The notes: generated by a model from the sequence alone, not told the origin. Positions 1 through 6,773 are shown, counted from the first letter of the stretch. The stretch: DNA of 9,805 nucleotides from WQUF01 sp031549525 (GCA_031549525.1 JAVBPQ010000153.1:1-9805); one strand, 5' to 3'. A program made the numbers and translations.

Positions 1-756
1 AAAATAGGCAATCCTGTTTTAGAAGTTCGGAATCTTACTGCACCATCTATAACAGGCAAGCCACCTAAATTTGAAAACATTTCCTTTGCCCTTCATAAGG
101 GAGAAATTTTAGGAATGTTTGGTCTCGTGGGTGCAGGGAGAACCGAAGTTGTACGAGCTATATTCGGTGCCGATCCTTTAGTGGCAGGTCAAATATTCGT
201 AGATGGAAAAGAAGTTGAAATACATAGTCCACAAGATGCTATAAAGCATGGAATAGTGCTTTTAACTGAAAACCGCAAAGAAGAAGGATTAGTGCTTATA
301 CATGATGTAGTTGAAAACGTTACACTGCCAACTCTTTCTATGTTTATAAAACTTGGCCTATTAGATAATTCTAAAAGAGCCTATGATGCTAAAACATATG
401 TAGATGATGTAAAGCTACGTCCTCCTGATATGAAACGGCAAGCGCTCAACTTTTCAGGTGGAAATCAGCAAAAAATAGTCATCGCAAAATGGTTAATGAA
501 TAAAGCTAAAATATTTATTTTTGATGAACCTACAAGAGGAATCGATGTCGGAGCAAAGATTGAAATATACTCCATCATGAATATACTTTTAGAACAAGGA
601 GCTGCAATAATCATGGTATCATCCGAAATGCAGGAGATATTAGGGATGTCTGATAATATTTTCTTAATGTACGAAGGTCACACTACAGGAATGATAGACA
701 TCAACAATGTAAAAAGTCAAGAATCAATAATGGTTCTTGCTACAGGAGGGAAGTAA
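1..756 (+). CDS. Sugar ABC transporter ATP-binding protein, C-terminal half (RbsA/MglA type), 5' partial
   Basis: The reading frame is open from the first base, so the gene starts outside the window and only the last 251 codons are present. Family members have about 500 residues in two fused nucleotide-binding domains; this is the second. It contains the degenerate Walker A of second domains (GLVGAGRTE, no P-loop lysine), the ABC signature FSGGNQQK and the Walker B with D-loop region IFDEPTRGIDVGAK. It would act at the inner face of the membrane, driving monosaccharide or polyol import with the permease and binding protein that follow. The stop codon is followed after one base by the permease ATG, and the permease ribosome-binding site AGGAGGGA lies in its last codons, so the two are translationally linked. 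The family is certain, the sugar unknown. Confidence 0.95.
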   Translation, partial: KIGNPVLEVRNLTAPSITGKPPKFENISFALHKGEILGMFGLVGAGRTEVVRAIFGADPLVAGQIFVDGKEVEIHSPQDAIKHGIVLLTENRKEEGLVLIHDVVENVTLPTLSMFIKLGLLDNSKRAYDAKTYVDDVKLRPPDMKRQALNFSGGNQQKIVIAKWLMNKAKIFIFDEPTRGIDVGAKIEIYSIMNILLEQGAAIIMVSSEMQEILGMSDNIFLMYEGHTTGMIDINNVKSQESIMVLATGGK

Positions 757-757
757 G

Positions 758-1777
758 ATGGAAAAAGAAAAAAAGATGTACTTTGATTACAAAAAACTTG
801 CAGGTGACTTGGCACCTTTTCTTGCCCTTATAATAATGTGTATAGCTCTTACCATATTAAAGCCAGGAAAATTTTTAACTTTTAAAAACCTGGTAAATGT
901 CATAAGGCAAGCATCTCCAAATGCCATCATTTCCCTTGGAATGATGCTTGCTATCTTAACTGCAGGTATCGATCTTTCAGTAGGTTCTATTGTTGCTATT
1001 TCCCAAATAGTCATGGCGAAACTTGTAGTTGACTATCATTTAAATCCTTTCCTTGGAATTTTAGTTTGCCTTTTGGTAGGGGCTCTTTCTGGACTTGCAA
1101 ATGGACTCCTTCTGACAAAAGTAAAGCTCCCCCACCCTTTTATTGCAACCTTAGGAACTCAAAATATATTCAGGGGTCTTTGCTTGATAATAACCGCAGC
1201 CGCACCTATTTCTGGTCTTCCTGCTGCTGTAAATTTTCTTGGAGCTGCATTTATATTAAATGCAATACCAGTTAGCTTAATTCTTGTGGCTGTGTGCTAC
1301 ATAATGTTCAATATCTTTCTAGGTAGAACAAAACTTGGCAGGCATATCTATGCCATAGGAGGAAATATAACAACTGCAAGGCTTTCTGGTATAAATGTAG
1401 AAAAAACCCTCATTTATACATATGCGCTTAGTGGGCTAATGTGTGGTCTTGCAGGACTTGTAGTTGCTGGGAGGACAGATGCTGCAACCCCTCTCACAGG
1501 TCTTGCCTGGGAAACAGATGCGATTGCTGCAGTTATCATAGGCGGTGCAAGTTTCTTCGGAGGAAAAGGAAAAGTTTTAGGAACTTTGTCTGGTGTTTTG
1601 CTTATTGCAGTATTAAGAAATGGCTTAAATCTTATGAATATCCCTTCCGAATATCAGACAGTGGTACTTGGAGCTGTTATTATACTCTCGGTTGCACTAG
1701 ATATATTTAGAAGTGGTGGATATAACAAAATCAAAAAAATTAAACCTAACACAGAAAAATTAGGAGGATCGTTATGA
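758..1777 (+). CDS. Sugar ABC transporter permease (RbsC-like, BPD_transp_2 family)
   Basis: This 339-residue, strongly hydrophobic protein has the length and pattern of ribose/xylose/galactose-type permeases, which form the membrane channel as a dimer. Family hallmarks are the early LGMMLAILTAGIDLSVGS segment, the cytoplasmic coupling segment IYAIGGNITTARLSGI, and the C-terminal IIGGASFFGGKGKVLGT block followed by LRNGLNLM. The ATG at 758 is preferred over an in-frame TTG at 737, because AGGAGGGA (743-750) lies 7 bases upstream of the ATG and the extra residues would only translate the end of the ATPase gene. The stop overlaps the next start in an ATGA arrangement (1774-1777), which implies coupled translation with the binding protein. 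Substrate specificity cannot be read from the sequence. Confidence 0.95.
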   Translation: MEKEKKMYFDYKKLAGDLAPFLALIIMCIALTILKPGKFLTFKNLVNVIRQASPNAIISLGMMLAILTAGIDLSVGSIVAISQIVMAKLVVDYHLNPFLGILVCLLVGALSGLANGLLLTKVKLPHPFIATLGTQNIFRGLCLIITAAAPISGLPAAVNFLGAAFILNAIPVSLILVAVCYIMFNIFLGRTKLGRHIYAIGGNITTARLSGINVEKTLIYTYALSGLMCGLAGLVVAGRTDAATPLTGLAWETDAIAAVIIGGASFFGGKGKVLGTLSGVLLIAVLRNGLNLMNIPSEYQTVVLGAVIILSVALDIFRSGGYNKIKKIKPNTEKLGGSL

Positions 1778-2763
1778 AGAAAAAATTATCATTAGCTTTA
1801 ATAACTATTTTATCTACAATGATGTTTTCTGCTTGCAGCAATCCATCATCTAATACATCTTCTAATGCTTCACAATCCAAATCAGGAAAACATACATTTG
1901 GCGTGATATGCCAAGCTCTAAACTCTGAATATTGGAAAGGTTTTGCCCAAGGTGCAAGGGATGGTGCAGCTGAAGTGGGTGTAGAAGTTGTCATCAATGG
2001 ACCTAATGCTGAAACAATGGTTACAGAACAGATTGCCATGATTGAAGATATGATGACAAATGGTGTTGATGCACTTCTTGTTGCTGCAAATCAACCAGAT
2101 TCTATTAAGCCTACATTTGATAAAGCAAAACAAACAGGAATACCTGTAATGGAAGTTGACGTTGAATGTGGATGGACAGGCAGAGTTTGCTATGTTGGAG
2201 CAGGTAACTACAATGGAGGTAAAGCAGCAGGCGAATGGTACAATACACATCTAGAAAAAGGCTCAAAGATTGCCATAATAAGAGGTGCACTTGGTGACCC
2301 AACCCATGACCTCCGTGTTAATGGATGTACAGATACGCTGGATAAATCTTTTCAAGTTGTTGCAAATCAACCTGCAAACAGCGAAAGAGAAAAAGCAGTA
2401 GGAGTTATGGAAAACATCCTAACCGCAAATCCAGATATAAAAGCAGTTTTTTGCACAAATGATGAGATGGCTCTTGGAGCACTAAAAGCTATACAAGCTC
2501 AAAAACTTGATATAAAATGCATAGGATTTGATGGAAATCTTGATGCACTAGAAAGTGTAAAAGAAAATGGTCTTGCAGCTACTGTATCTTGTGTAGGCTA
2601 TGACATAGCAAAACTTGCAGTTATCACCATGGAGAAGCATTTAAATGCTTCTGAGCCTAAAAAATCAGAAGAACAAGTTTTTGTTCCTCCAACAGCAGTG
2701 GATATAACTAATGTAGATATATTTATTAAAGCAGCAGAGGATTTAAAAGCAAAGGCTAAATAA
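1774..2763 (+). CDS. Sugar-binding lipoprotein of the ABC transporter (periplasmic-binding-protein type 1 fold)
   Basis: This 329-residue extracytoplasmic solute receptor has a lysine-rich start (MKKK), a short hydrophobic segment and the lipobox FSAC with the lipidated cysteine at residue 21. A Ser/Asn-rich linker leads to the binding domain, which starts near KHTFGVICQALNSEYW. Further family signatures are AMIEDMMTNGVDALLV, an NSEREKAVGVMENIL segment, CTNDEMALGALKAI and IGFDGNLDAL, as in ribose/galactose/inositol-binding proteins. It would hand the sugar to the permease just upstream. A ribosome-binding site TAGGAGGA (1761-1768) lies inside the permease end and the start overlaps the permease stop. 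Here the receptor is the last of the three transporter genes, whereas it often comes first in such operons. A terminator-like hairpin follows. A ribose, galactose or inositol ligand are all possible. Confidence 0.95.
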   Translation: MKKKLSLALITILSTMMFSACSNPSSNTSSNASQSKSGKHTFGVICQALNSEYWKGFAQGARDGAAEVGVEVVINGPNAETMVTEQIAMIEDMMTNGVDALLVAANQPDSIKPTFDKAKQTGIPVMEVDVECGWTGRVCYVGAGNYNGGKAAGEWYNTHLEKGSKIAIIRGALGDPTHDLRVNGCTDTLDKSFQVVANQPANSEREKAVGVMENILTANPDIKAVFCTNDEMALGALKAIQAQKLDIKCIGFDGNLDALESVKENGLAATVSCVGYDIAKLAVITMEKHLNASEPKKSEEQVFVPPTAVDITNVDIFIKAAEDLKAKAK

Positions 2764-2772
2764 TGCATATAT

Positions 2773-2810
2773 GGAGTGCTTTGCTAAATTGCAGCACTCC
2801 TTATTATTTA
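2773..2810 (+). terminator. Intrinsic terminator-like hairpin after the sugar-binding protein gene
   Basis: A perfect 8-bp stem, GGAGTGCT (2773-2780) with AGCACTCC (2793-2800), closes a 12-base loop and is followed by TTATTATTTA. The tail is only moderately T-rich, so termination may be partial. It would separate the transporter genes from the two downstream enzymes while allowing some read-through. Confidence 0.65.
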
Positions 2811-2816
2811 AAATTA

Positions 2817-2867
2817 AGGAAAGGAGAAGCTACTAAGTAGAATTTAAGCTAAGTAGCAATAACTAAA
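2817..2867 (+). promoter_or_regulatory. Structured leader with distant Shine-Dalgarno site upstream of the Gfo/Idh gene
   Basis: The best ribosome-binding site, AAGGAG at 2821-2826, is 41 bases from the ATG at 2868, far too distant for normal initiation. Between them lies an imperfect hairpin: GCTACT (2829-2834) pairs with AGTAGC (2852-2857), then one A/A mismatch and three more pairs (2836-2838 with 2848-2850). Folding it shortens the effective SD-to-start distance to about 12 bases. The same segment carries an 8-bp direct repeat CTAAGTAG (2833-2840 and 2849-2856), so it could instead be a protein-binding site. No alternative in-frame start exists, because TAA occurs at 2850-2852. The fold was read by eye. 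Confidence 0.5.
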
Positions 2868-3839
2868 ATGAAAATTGGAATAATAGGTGGAGGAAATATG
2901 GGTCTTCTACATGGAAAGCTCATAAATTCTAATATTGAACTCACTCTTTCAGCTCTTTATGATACATTTAAAGAAAAAGGAGAGGCGTCAGCTAAAGAGC
3001 TTGGAACAAAGTTTGTAGAAACCCTTGATGAGCTTTTTGATAATTGTGAAATGGTCTTTATAACTGTTCCTAATACAATGCATGCAGATCTTGCAATATC
3101 TGCCCTTAAAGCTAAAAAACATGTATTTGTTGAAAAGCCTCTTGCAACTTCCATTGAAGATGCTAAAAAAGTTATGGAAGCTTCTGAAAAATCAGGGAAG
3201 AGAGTATTTGTTGGATATAATAGAAGATTTGCACCAGTTTATAAAAAAGCAAAAGATCTTATATTTGATGATAAGTTTAAGCCTTCAAATATAAATATCA
3301 TACAAAATGATGGAGATATGATAAATCCTCCATGGCTTACTGATGTGAAAATGACTGGAGGTTTTATGTATGACACCACTGTTCATTTCCTCGACATGGC
3401 AAGATATCTTATGGGAGAAATAACTGAAATCCGTGCTTTAGGAAAAGCAGCTTGTTATCCTATTATTGATGATTTTGCAGTGCTTATAACATTTGAAAAT
3501 GGAAATTATGGTGTAATAAGTACATGTGGTCATGCAAGCTGGATCTCGCCTTTCGAGAGGGTTCAGGTTGTAGGTGACCATACGAGCATTATAACAGAGG
3601 AACTTGACAGTTTAAGATTTTCTCCAGGTCTTAATAAAGTTATTGATGCAAAAGATTTCTCAAAGCTTCCTCATGAAGAAAAATGGGGCTATAAATTTAT
3701 GCATGAGCATATGTTTGATGCCTTAAAAAATAATAAAGAAGCACTCAATGATATAAAAGATGGATATATCGGGGTAAAGCTTATGGAAGCTTGTTATGAG
3801 AGTGCATCTAAAAATGGTCAATTAATAAAAATGGATTAG
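2868..3839 (+). CDS. Gfo/Idh/MocA family NAD(P)-dependent sugar or inositol dehydrogenase
   Basis: A 323-residue soluble oxidoreductase of the family that oxidises hydroxyls of sugars and cyclitols. The N-terminal Rossmann fold opens with KIGIIGGGNMG (GxGxxG type). The family EKP motif follows at residues 89-91, with K90 the expected catalytic lysine. The C-terminal half carries GGFMYDTTVHFLDMARY, where D169 and H173 have the same spacing as the catalytic Asp/His pair of Bacillus inositol 2-dehydrogenase (family knowledge recalled, not aligned by program). The start is fixed because the nucleotide-binding strand begins at residue 2. It probably shares a transcript with the isomerase 11 bases downstream, and follows a sugar transporter, so the imported sugar is the likely substrate. 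Inositol or scyllo-inositol dehydrogenase, or a 3-keto-glycoside-forming enzyme, are possible; the family is sure, the substrate is not. Confidence 0.92.
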   Translation: MKIGIIGGGNMGLLHGKLINSNIELTLSALYDTFKEKGEASAKELGTKFVETLDELFDNCEMVFITVPNTMHADLAISALKAKKHVFVEKPLATSIEDAKKVMEASEKSGKRVFVGYNRRFAPVYKKAKDLIFDDKFKPSNINIIQNDGDMINPPWLTDVKMTGGFMYDTTVHFLDMARYLMGEITEIRALGKAACYPIIDDFAVLITFENGNYGVISTCGHASWISPFERVQVVGDHTSIITEELDSLRFSPGLNKVIDAKDFSKLPHEEKWGYKFMHEHMFDALKNNKEALNDIKDGYIGVKLMEACYESASKNGQLIKMD

Positions 3840-3850
3840 GAGGAAATCAC

Positions 3851-4663
3851 ATGTTTTTATCATGCAGTTCTCAATCATTTGATGTAAAGTTTCAAAGTGG
3901 CGAAATGGATTTATTTACATTTATAGATTATGCTAATTCCATTGGAATAAATTGCGTTGAATTTGAAGATAAACACTTTTTATCAAAAGATGATGAATAC
4001 CTTGGAAAGATTAAAAATATGCTCAAAGAAAAAAATATGAAGTGTTCAAATCTAGCCTTTTTTTGTAGCTTTGGTTATTTGACTGATCATGAAAACGAAA
4101 ATGAAGTTGCAAAGGCATTTGAGTGGATGCAGGTTGCTAAAAAAATTCATGCTGAAAACTTTAGGCTATTTGCTGGATGGGTTGGTGGACCTGATATGGA
4201 ATTAGGTTTAAAAGGCCCTGCTTGTGAAAAAACTCCTGAAGCATGGACAAAAATGGTAGAATATCTCACTAAGTGCTGTGATGAAGCTAAAAAGCTAAAC
4301 CTTACATGCGTAATTGAAAACCATAACCACGGAGGATTTCTCTCAAGCTCTGCAGATGTTAGAAAGCTTTTTAGGGAGCTTAAATGCGATAATGCATCTT
4401 TACTTTTAGACACTGGAAACTATACTGATTCAGTTGAGGGAATAAAGGTTACTATCCATCTTGCCACAAGACACATTCATTTAAAGCTTAGATATATTGA
4501 AGATTCAGGACTTGATAGATTTTTTGATGTTCCTCTTATTTTATCTATAATTAAGAATTCTTGTTTTAATGGTACTCTTTCTATGGAGTATGAGGGGACT
4601 CAGGATCCGTATGATTGTATTCCAAAGATGGTAAAGTTTTTAAAAGATAGTGGAGTAAAATAG
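3851..4663 (+). CDS. Xylose-isomerase-like TIM-barrel sugar isomerase/epimerase (AP endonuclease 2 superfamily)
   Basis: A 270-residue protein, the normal length for single-domain IolE/IolI-like or hydroxypyruvate-isomerase-like TIM barrels. The expected divalent-metal ligands can be picked out in order: E156 in VIENHNH, D187 in LLLDTGN, H210 in RHIHLK and E246 in SMEYEG. Such enzymes isomerise, epimerise or dehydrate keto-sugars and keto-cyclitols, and they often accompany Gfo/Idh dehydrogenases, which make the keto intermediate. An ideal AGGAGG (3838-3843) sits 7 bases before the ATG and overlaps the upstream stop codon, so the two genes form one unit. A long hairpin follows at 4676. 2-Keto-myo-inositol dehydratase or isomerase, or a 3-keto-sugar-processing enzyme, are all possible, and nothing here decides. 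Confidence 0.88.
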   Translation: MFLSCSSQSFDVKFQSGEMDLFTFIDYANSIGINCVEFEDKHFLSKDDEYLGKIKNMLKEKNMKCSNLAFFCSFGYLTDHENENEVAKAFEWMQVAKKIHAENFRLFAGWVGGPDMELGLKGPACEKTPEAWTKMVEYLTKCCDEAKKLNLTCVIENHNHGGFLSSSADVRKLFRELKCDNASLLLDTGNYTDSVEGIKVTIHLATRHIHLKLRYIEDSGLDRFFDVPLILSIIKNSCFNGTLSMEYEGTQDPYDCIPKMVKFLKDSGVK

Positions 4664-4675
4664 ACCATTCAAATA

Positions 4676-4720
4676 CTTAACTGTACCTTTAAAAAAGTAC
4701 AGTTAAGAATATTGCTTTTG
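4676..4720 (+). terminator. Strong hairpin ending the sugar-catabolism unit
   Basis: A perfect 11-bp stem, CTTAACTGTAC (4676-4686) with GTACAGTTAAG (4697-4707), closes a 10-base loop 13 bases after the isomerase stop. The downstream run is mixed (AATATTGCTTTTG) rather than a clean T-tract, so efficiency is uncertain. The position makes it the likely transcript end. Confidence 0.6.
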
Positions 4721-4837
4721 CAATTAAGATTTACTGTTTTTTATCTTGCAAAATAATCTATAGATATTGATAAAAATAAAATTATAGTATATACTCTTAA
4801 TAATCAAAAAATAAATTAATTGCTTTTAAATATTTAA

Positions 4838-4877
4838 TGTCGATGTGGGATAGTATAAAAAATGCCCACTTTAGACA
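4838..4877. repeat. Short inverted-repeat element with TGTC...GACA ends
   Basis: TGTC (4838-4841) pairs with GACA (4874-4877), and GTGGG (4845-4849) with CCCAC (4865-4869). They are separated by 3- and 4-base internal loops around a 15-base A+T-rich loop. Each end reads TGTC, three or four bases, then GTGGG, which resembles the terminal inverted repeats of insertion sequences brought together. No flanking target-site duplication could be found. It may be an IS or MITE remnant, or simply an RNA hairpin. Confidence 0.35.
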
Positions 4878-5000
4878 AAATCAATAAATGCAATTAAATC
4901 TTGTAATATCAATATTTTTATAAAATCATTAATAAAATTTGTTATATAAATATGAATAATACAAATAAATAAAAATGTAGGTATTGCTTATGTTTTACAG

Positions 5001-5096
5001 GTTTTTAGAGTACCTATAAGGGATTGAAATACCTTCAAATCAAAAATATAAACAGGAGAAAACATCGTTTTTAGAGCACCTATAAGGAATTAAAAC
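5001..5096 (+). CRISPR. Two-repeat CRISPR-like mini-array, degenerate, no cas genes in view
   Basis: Two 30-base repeats at 5001-5030 and 5067-5096 flank one 36-base spacer (5031-5066). Both begin GTTTTTAGAG and end in an ATT(G/A)AAA(T/C) tail. They match at 26 of 30 positions and differ at repeat positions 11, 22, 26 and 30. A 3-bp CCT-ATA-AGG mini-hairpin is kept in both. Length, GTTTTTA start, ATTGAAAC-like end and spacer size fit type I-B repeats of Firmicutes (family knowledge). The orientation puts the A+T-rich stretch at 4880-5000 in the leader position. No third repeat occurs at the expected 66-base step on either side. Neither copy matches the presumed consensus end exactly, so this looks like a decayed or orphan array, or a guide-like RNA locus. 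Confidence 0.8.
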
Positions 5097-5112
5097 CAAC
5101 AAACAAATTCAT

Positions 5113-5152
5113 AAAAAGAGACAATATAAAACGAATAATGTTTTACATTGTC
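5113..5152 (-). terminator. Intrinsic terminator of the nitroreductase gene
   Basis: On the - strand, GACAATGTAAAAC (5152-5140) pairs with GTTTTATATTGTC (5132-5120) over 13 bp with one G-U pair. The loop has 7 bases and the tail is TCTTTTTAT. The stem begins 25 bases after the nitroreductase stop. The + strand form has an A/C mismatch but also a TTTTATTT tail, so the hairpin may work in both directions and also bound the CRISPR-like transcript. Confidence 0.75.
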
Positions 5153-5177
5153 TTTTATTTAATCATATCTAATTTAA

Positions 5178-5726
5178 TTATTCCACAAATCGAATTTTAG
5201 ACACATCAGGCTCATGAGGAGCACCTTCTGTTTTTGCATAGCCTACAAGAACAGAGATTCCAAACTCGAAGCCATCAGGGAATCCAAATTTTTCTTTAAA
5301 ATAACCATTCTTAGGTCCCATAAATGGAATAGAAGCCATACCGCAAATAACATTTCCAAGTCCCAAAGAAGCAGCAGCTACAGCAATATTTTCGCTCACA
5401 ATACCACTATCTAATTCTGTACTAGGTTGTTTAGCAATCAAAAACATACAAGGAGCATTATAAAGAAGCTTACCTCCACGGCTCATAATCCTATCATACA
5501 ATGATTTATCTTCATGTTCTGAAAGCATTCTAATACCTTCAGCATCCATCTCATCAATAAGATCCTTATTAGTTATGACAATAATCTGCCAAGGCTGACG
5601 ATTCATAGCGCTAGGAGACTGAACAGCAGCCATAGCAATTGCCTCAAGCTTTTCTTTTTCTACCTTACGGTCATCATAAGCACGGCAGGAATAACGATTT
5701 GCAATTGTGCGAAGAGTGTCATTCAT
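5178..5726 (-). CDS. Nitroreductase-family FMN oxidoreductase
   Basis: A 182-residue protein of the NAD(P)H:FMN nitroreductase family, usually a cytoplasmic homodimer that reduces nitro, quinone or enone compounds. Family motifs are the N-terminal RYSCRAY segment (residues 11-17), SPSAMNRQPW (37-46) for FMN binding, AAASLGLGNVICG in the middle and the C-terminal GYFKEKFGFP/GISVLVGYAK region. The frame is open 18 codons further upstream to a TTG at 5780, but a good promoter (-10 at 5766-5771) places transcription start inside that extension. AGAAGG lies 9 bases upstream of the ATG at 5726, so that start is chosen; an ATG at 5735 directly abuts this site and is less likely. A terminator separates it from the SDR gene upstream, so it is probably its own unit. 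Its role with the PanB-like/SDR genes is unknown. Confidence 0.9.
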   Translation of the reverse strand: MNDTLRTIANRYSCRAYDDRKVEKEKLEAIAMAAVQSPSAMNRQPWQIIVITNKDLIDEMDAEGIRMLSEHEDKSLYDRIMSRGGKLLYNAPCMFLIAKQPSTELDSGIVSENIAVAAASLGLGNVICGMASIPFMGPKNGYFKEKFGFPDGFEFGISVLVGYAKTEGAPHEPDVSKIRFVE

Positions 5727-5765
5727 AAAATTCATCCTTCTTTCTATATCTTTAATATATTGAAA

Positions 5766-5794
5766 ATTGTATTCCTCCAAAGAAATAAAGTCAA
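5766..5794 (-). promoter_or_regulatory. Sigma-A promoter of the nitroreductase gene
   Basis: On the - strand, TTGACT (5794-5789) and TACAAT (5771-5766) are separated by exactly 17 bases, a near-consensus housekeeping promoter. Transcription would start near 5759, leaving a leader of about 33 bases with AGAAGG before the ATG at 5726. It lies downstream of the SDR terminator, giving the nitroreductase independent expression. Confidence 0.75.
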
Positions 5795-5812
5795 TCCATT
5801 GAGTAAAGAGCT

Positions 5813-5867
5813 ATATAAATAAATTACATAAAGGGTAGAATGATTTGCAAGCATTCTGCCCTTTATG
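5813..5867 (-). terminator. Terminator of the PanB-like/SDR operon
   Basis: A 16-bp stem joins 5827-5842 (CATAAAGGGTAGAATG on +) with 5852-5867 (CATTCTGCCCTTTATG on +) around a 9-base loop. Ten bases separate it from the SDR stop. On the - strand it has one C/A mismatch and is followed by TAATTTATTTATAT, a moderate T-rich tail. On the + strand the mismatch is a permitted G-U pair, so the structure may also block opposing transcription. Confidence 0.7.
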
Positions 5868-5876
5868 AAGAAAACA

Positions 5877-6752
5877 TTATTTTCGAAAACCTAAATTAGT
5901 GCCACCATCTACAAAGACAATTGAACCATCCATATAATCGCTCATTTCAGTTGCCATCATGTAAACCACACGGGCAACTTCATCTGAATCTGACATTGGA
6001 GCTGGTGGATTTGCCTCTCTTACTGCCATGATCTCAGGAGTTTTCTCTTGCATCATACCTCCCACTGACAACATACCACCTGGCACAACGCAATTGATAT
6101 GTATTCCAAACGGTTTAAGCTCCCTAGCCAAAGATTTTGTGATCCCATTGACACCTGATTTCGATGCTACATATTGTATCATCCATCCATATGATGTTTC
6201 CATAGAATTTCCAGCATTAGAAGATATATTGATGATTCTACCACCCTGCCCTTGCTTAATCATCTGCTTAGAAGCAGCTTGGATAAAGAAAAAAGTTCCT
6301 TTTAAGTTGACATCAAGAGCTAAATCCCATAACTCCTCTGTCACATTGGTAAACTTATTTGTTCTATATACTGCTGCATTATTTACAAGAATATCTAATT
6401 TACCAAATTCCTTGATTGTAAAATCCACAGCTGCATTGATCTCAGCAACGGAACGCACATCTGTTTTAATATATTTGACATTGTAATTTTTGCTATTGAA
6501 ATACTCTGAAGTCTTCTCAGCAAGCACATCTGCAACATCAGCAATTACACAGCTTGCACCTGCTTCACATAAGCGATTTACAATACGCAGTCCTAAACCC
6601 CTAGATCCGCCTGAAACAATAGCAATCTTGCCAGTTAAATCCAGTATTTTTTCAAGTGGTTTTACATTCTTTACCCCTGCAAATTTAATGCCATTTCCCA
6701 TATCTATGCCGTTCATGTCTAGATCTAACATCTTCTCAACTTGTTTTTCCAT
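5877..6752 (-). CDS. Short-chain dehydrogenase/reductase (SDR) with N-terminal extension
   Basis: A 291-residue classical SDR that would reduce a ketone or oxidise an alcohol with NAD(P)H. The cofactor motif is SGGSRGLG (47-54), with S47 where T is usual. D72 at the end of strand 2 suggests NAD(H) preference. NNAA is at 124-127. The catalytic set appears intact: N149, S178, Y194 and K198 (YVASK), with about three extra residues between Ser and Tyr compared with the usual spacing. The PG motif reads VPGGM and the C-terminal region DGSIVFVDGG is typical. Most relatives are about 250 residues; here some 38 residues precede the Rossmann fold. The start at 6752 is supported by AGGGG (6762-6766) 9-10 bases upstream. 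It lies 21 bases after the PanB-like gene, clearly the same operon. Substrate unknown. Confidence 0.92.
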   Translation of the reverse strand: MEKQVEKMLDLDMNGIDMGNGIKFAGVKNVKPLEKILDLTGKIAIVSGGSRGLGLRIVNRLCEAGASCVIADVADVLAEKTSEYFNSKNYNVKYIKTDVRSVAEINAAVDFTIKEFGKLDILVNNAAVYRTNKFTNVTEELWDLALDVNLKGTFFFIQAASKQMIKQGQGGRIINISSNAGNSMETSYGWMIQYVASKSGVNGITKSLARELKPFGIHINCVVPGGMLSVGGMMQEKTPEIMAVREANPPAPMSDSDEVARVVYMMATEMSDYMDGSIVFVDGGTNLGFRK

Positions 6753-6773
6753 TTTATTTTACCCCTAAATCAA

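Larger units (their letters stand above)
4664..5177. other. Gene-less A+T-rich stretch between the sugar unit and the nitroreductase gene
   Basis: About 510 bases without a credible ORF on either strand. It holds a terminator-like hairpin after the sugar genes (4676-4707), a small ATTGC-TTTT-GCAAT hairpin (4711-4724), an inverted-repeat element with TGTC...GACA ends (4838-4877), two diverged CRISPR-type repeats around one spacer (5001-5096), and the terminator of the nitroreductase gene (5113-5152). The part from 4880 to 5000 is almost pure A+T and sits where a CRISPR leader would be. No cas gene fragment was seen. Confidence 0.8.

Noticed and set aside
737..757. Upstream TTG start for the permease
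   Set aside because: The strong AGGAGGGA site is placed for the ATG at 758; the extension would be translated from the ATPase gene end and RBS itself.
1821..1830. Ten-base match GATGTTTTCT to the reverse complement of the CRISPR-like spacer 3' end, within the sugar-binding protein gene
   Set aside because: A match of this length between a 36-base spacer and both strands of about 10 kb is expected roughly by chance, and it lies at the PAM-distal end.
3282..3290. Nine-base match CCTTCAAAT to spacer positions 2-10, within the Gfo/Idh gene
   Set aside because: The identity does not continue beyond nine bases and the first spacer base mismatches; chance is a sufficient explanation in A+T-rich DNA.
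6028..6486. Long + strand open frame (152 codons) opposite the SDR gene
   Set aside because: It is antisense to a clearly conserved SDR, has no ribosome-binding site and no recognisable motifs; it is a shadow of the codon pattern.
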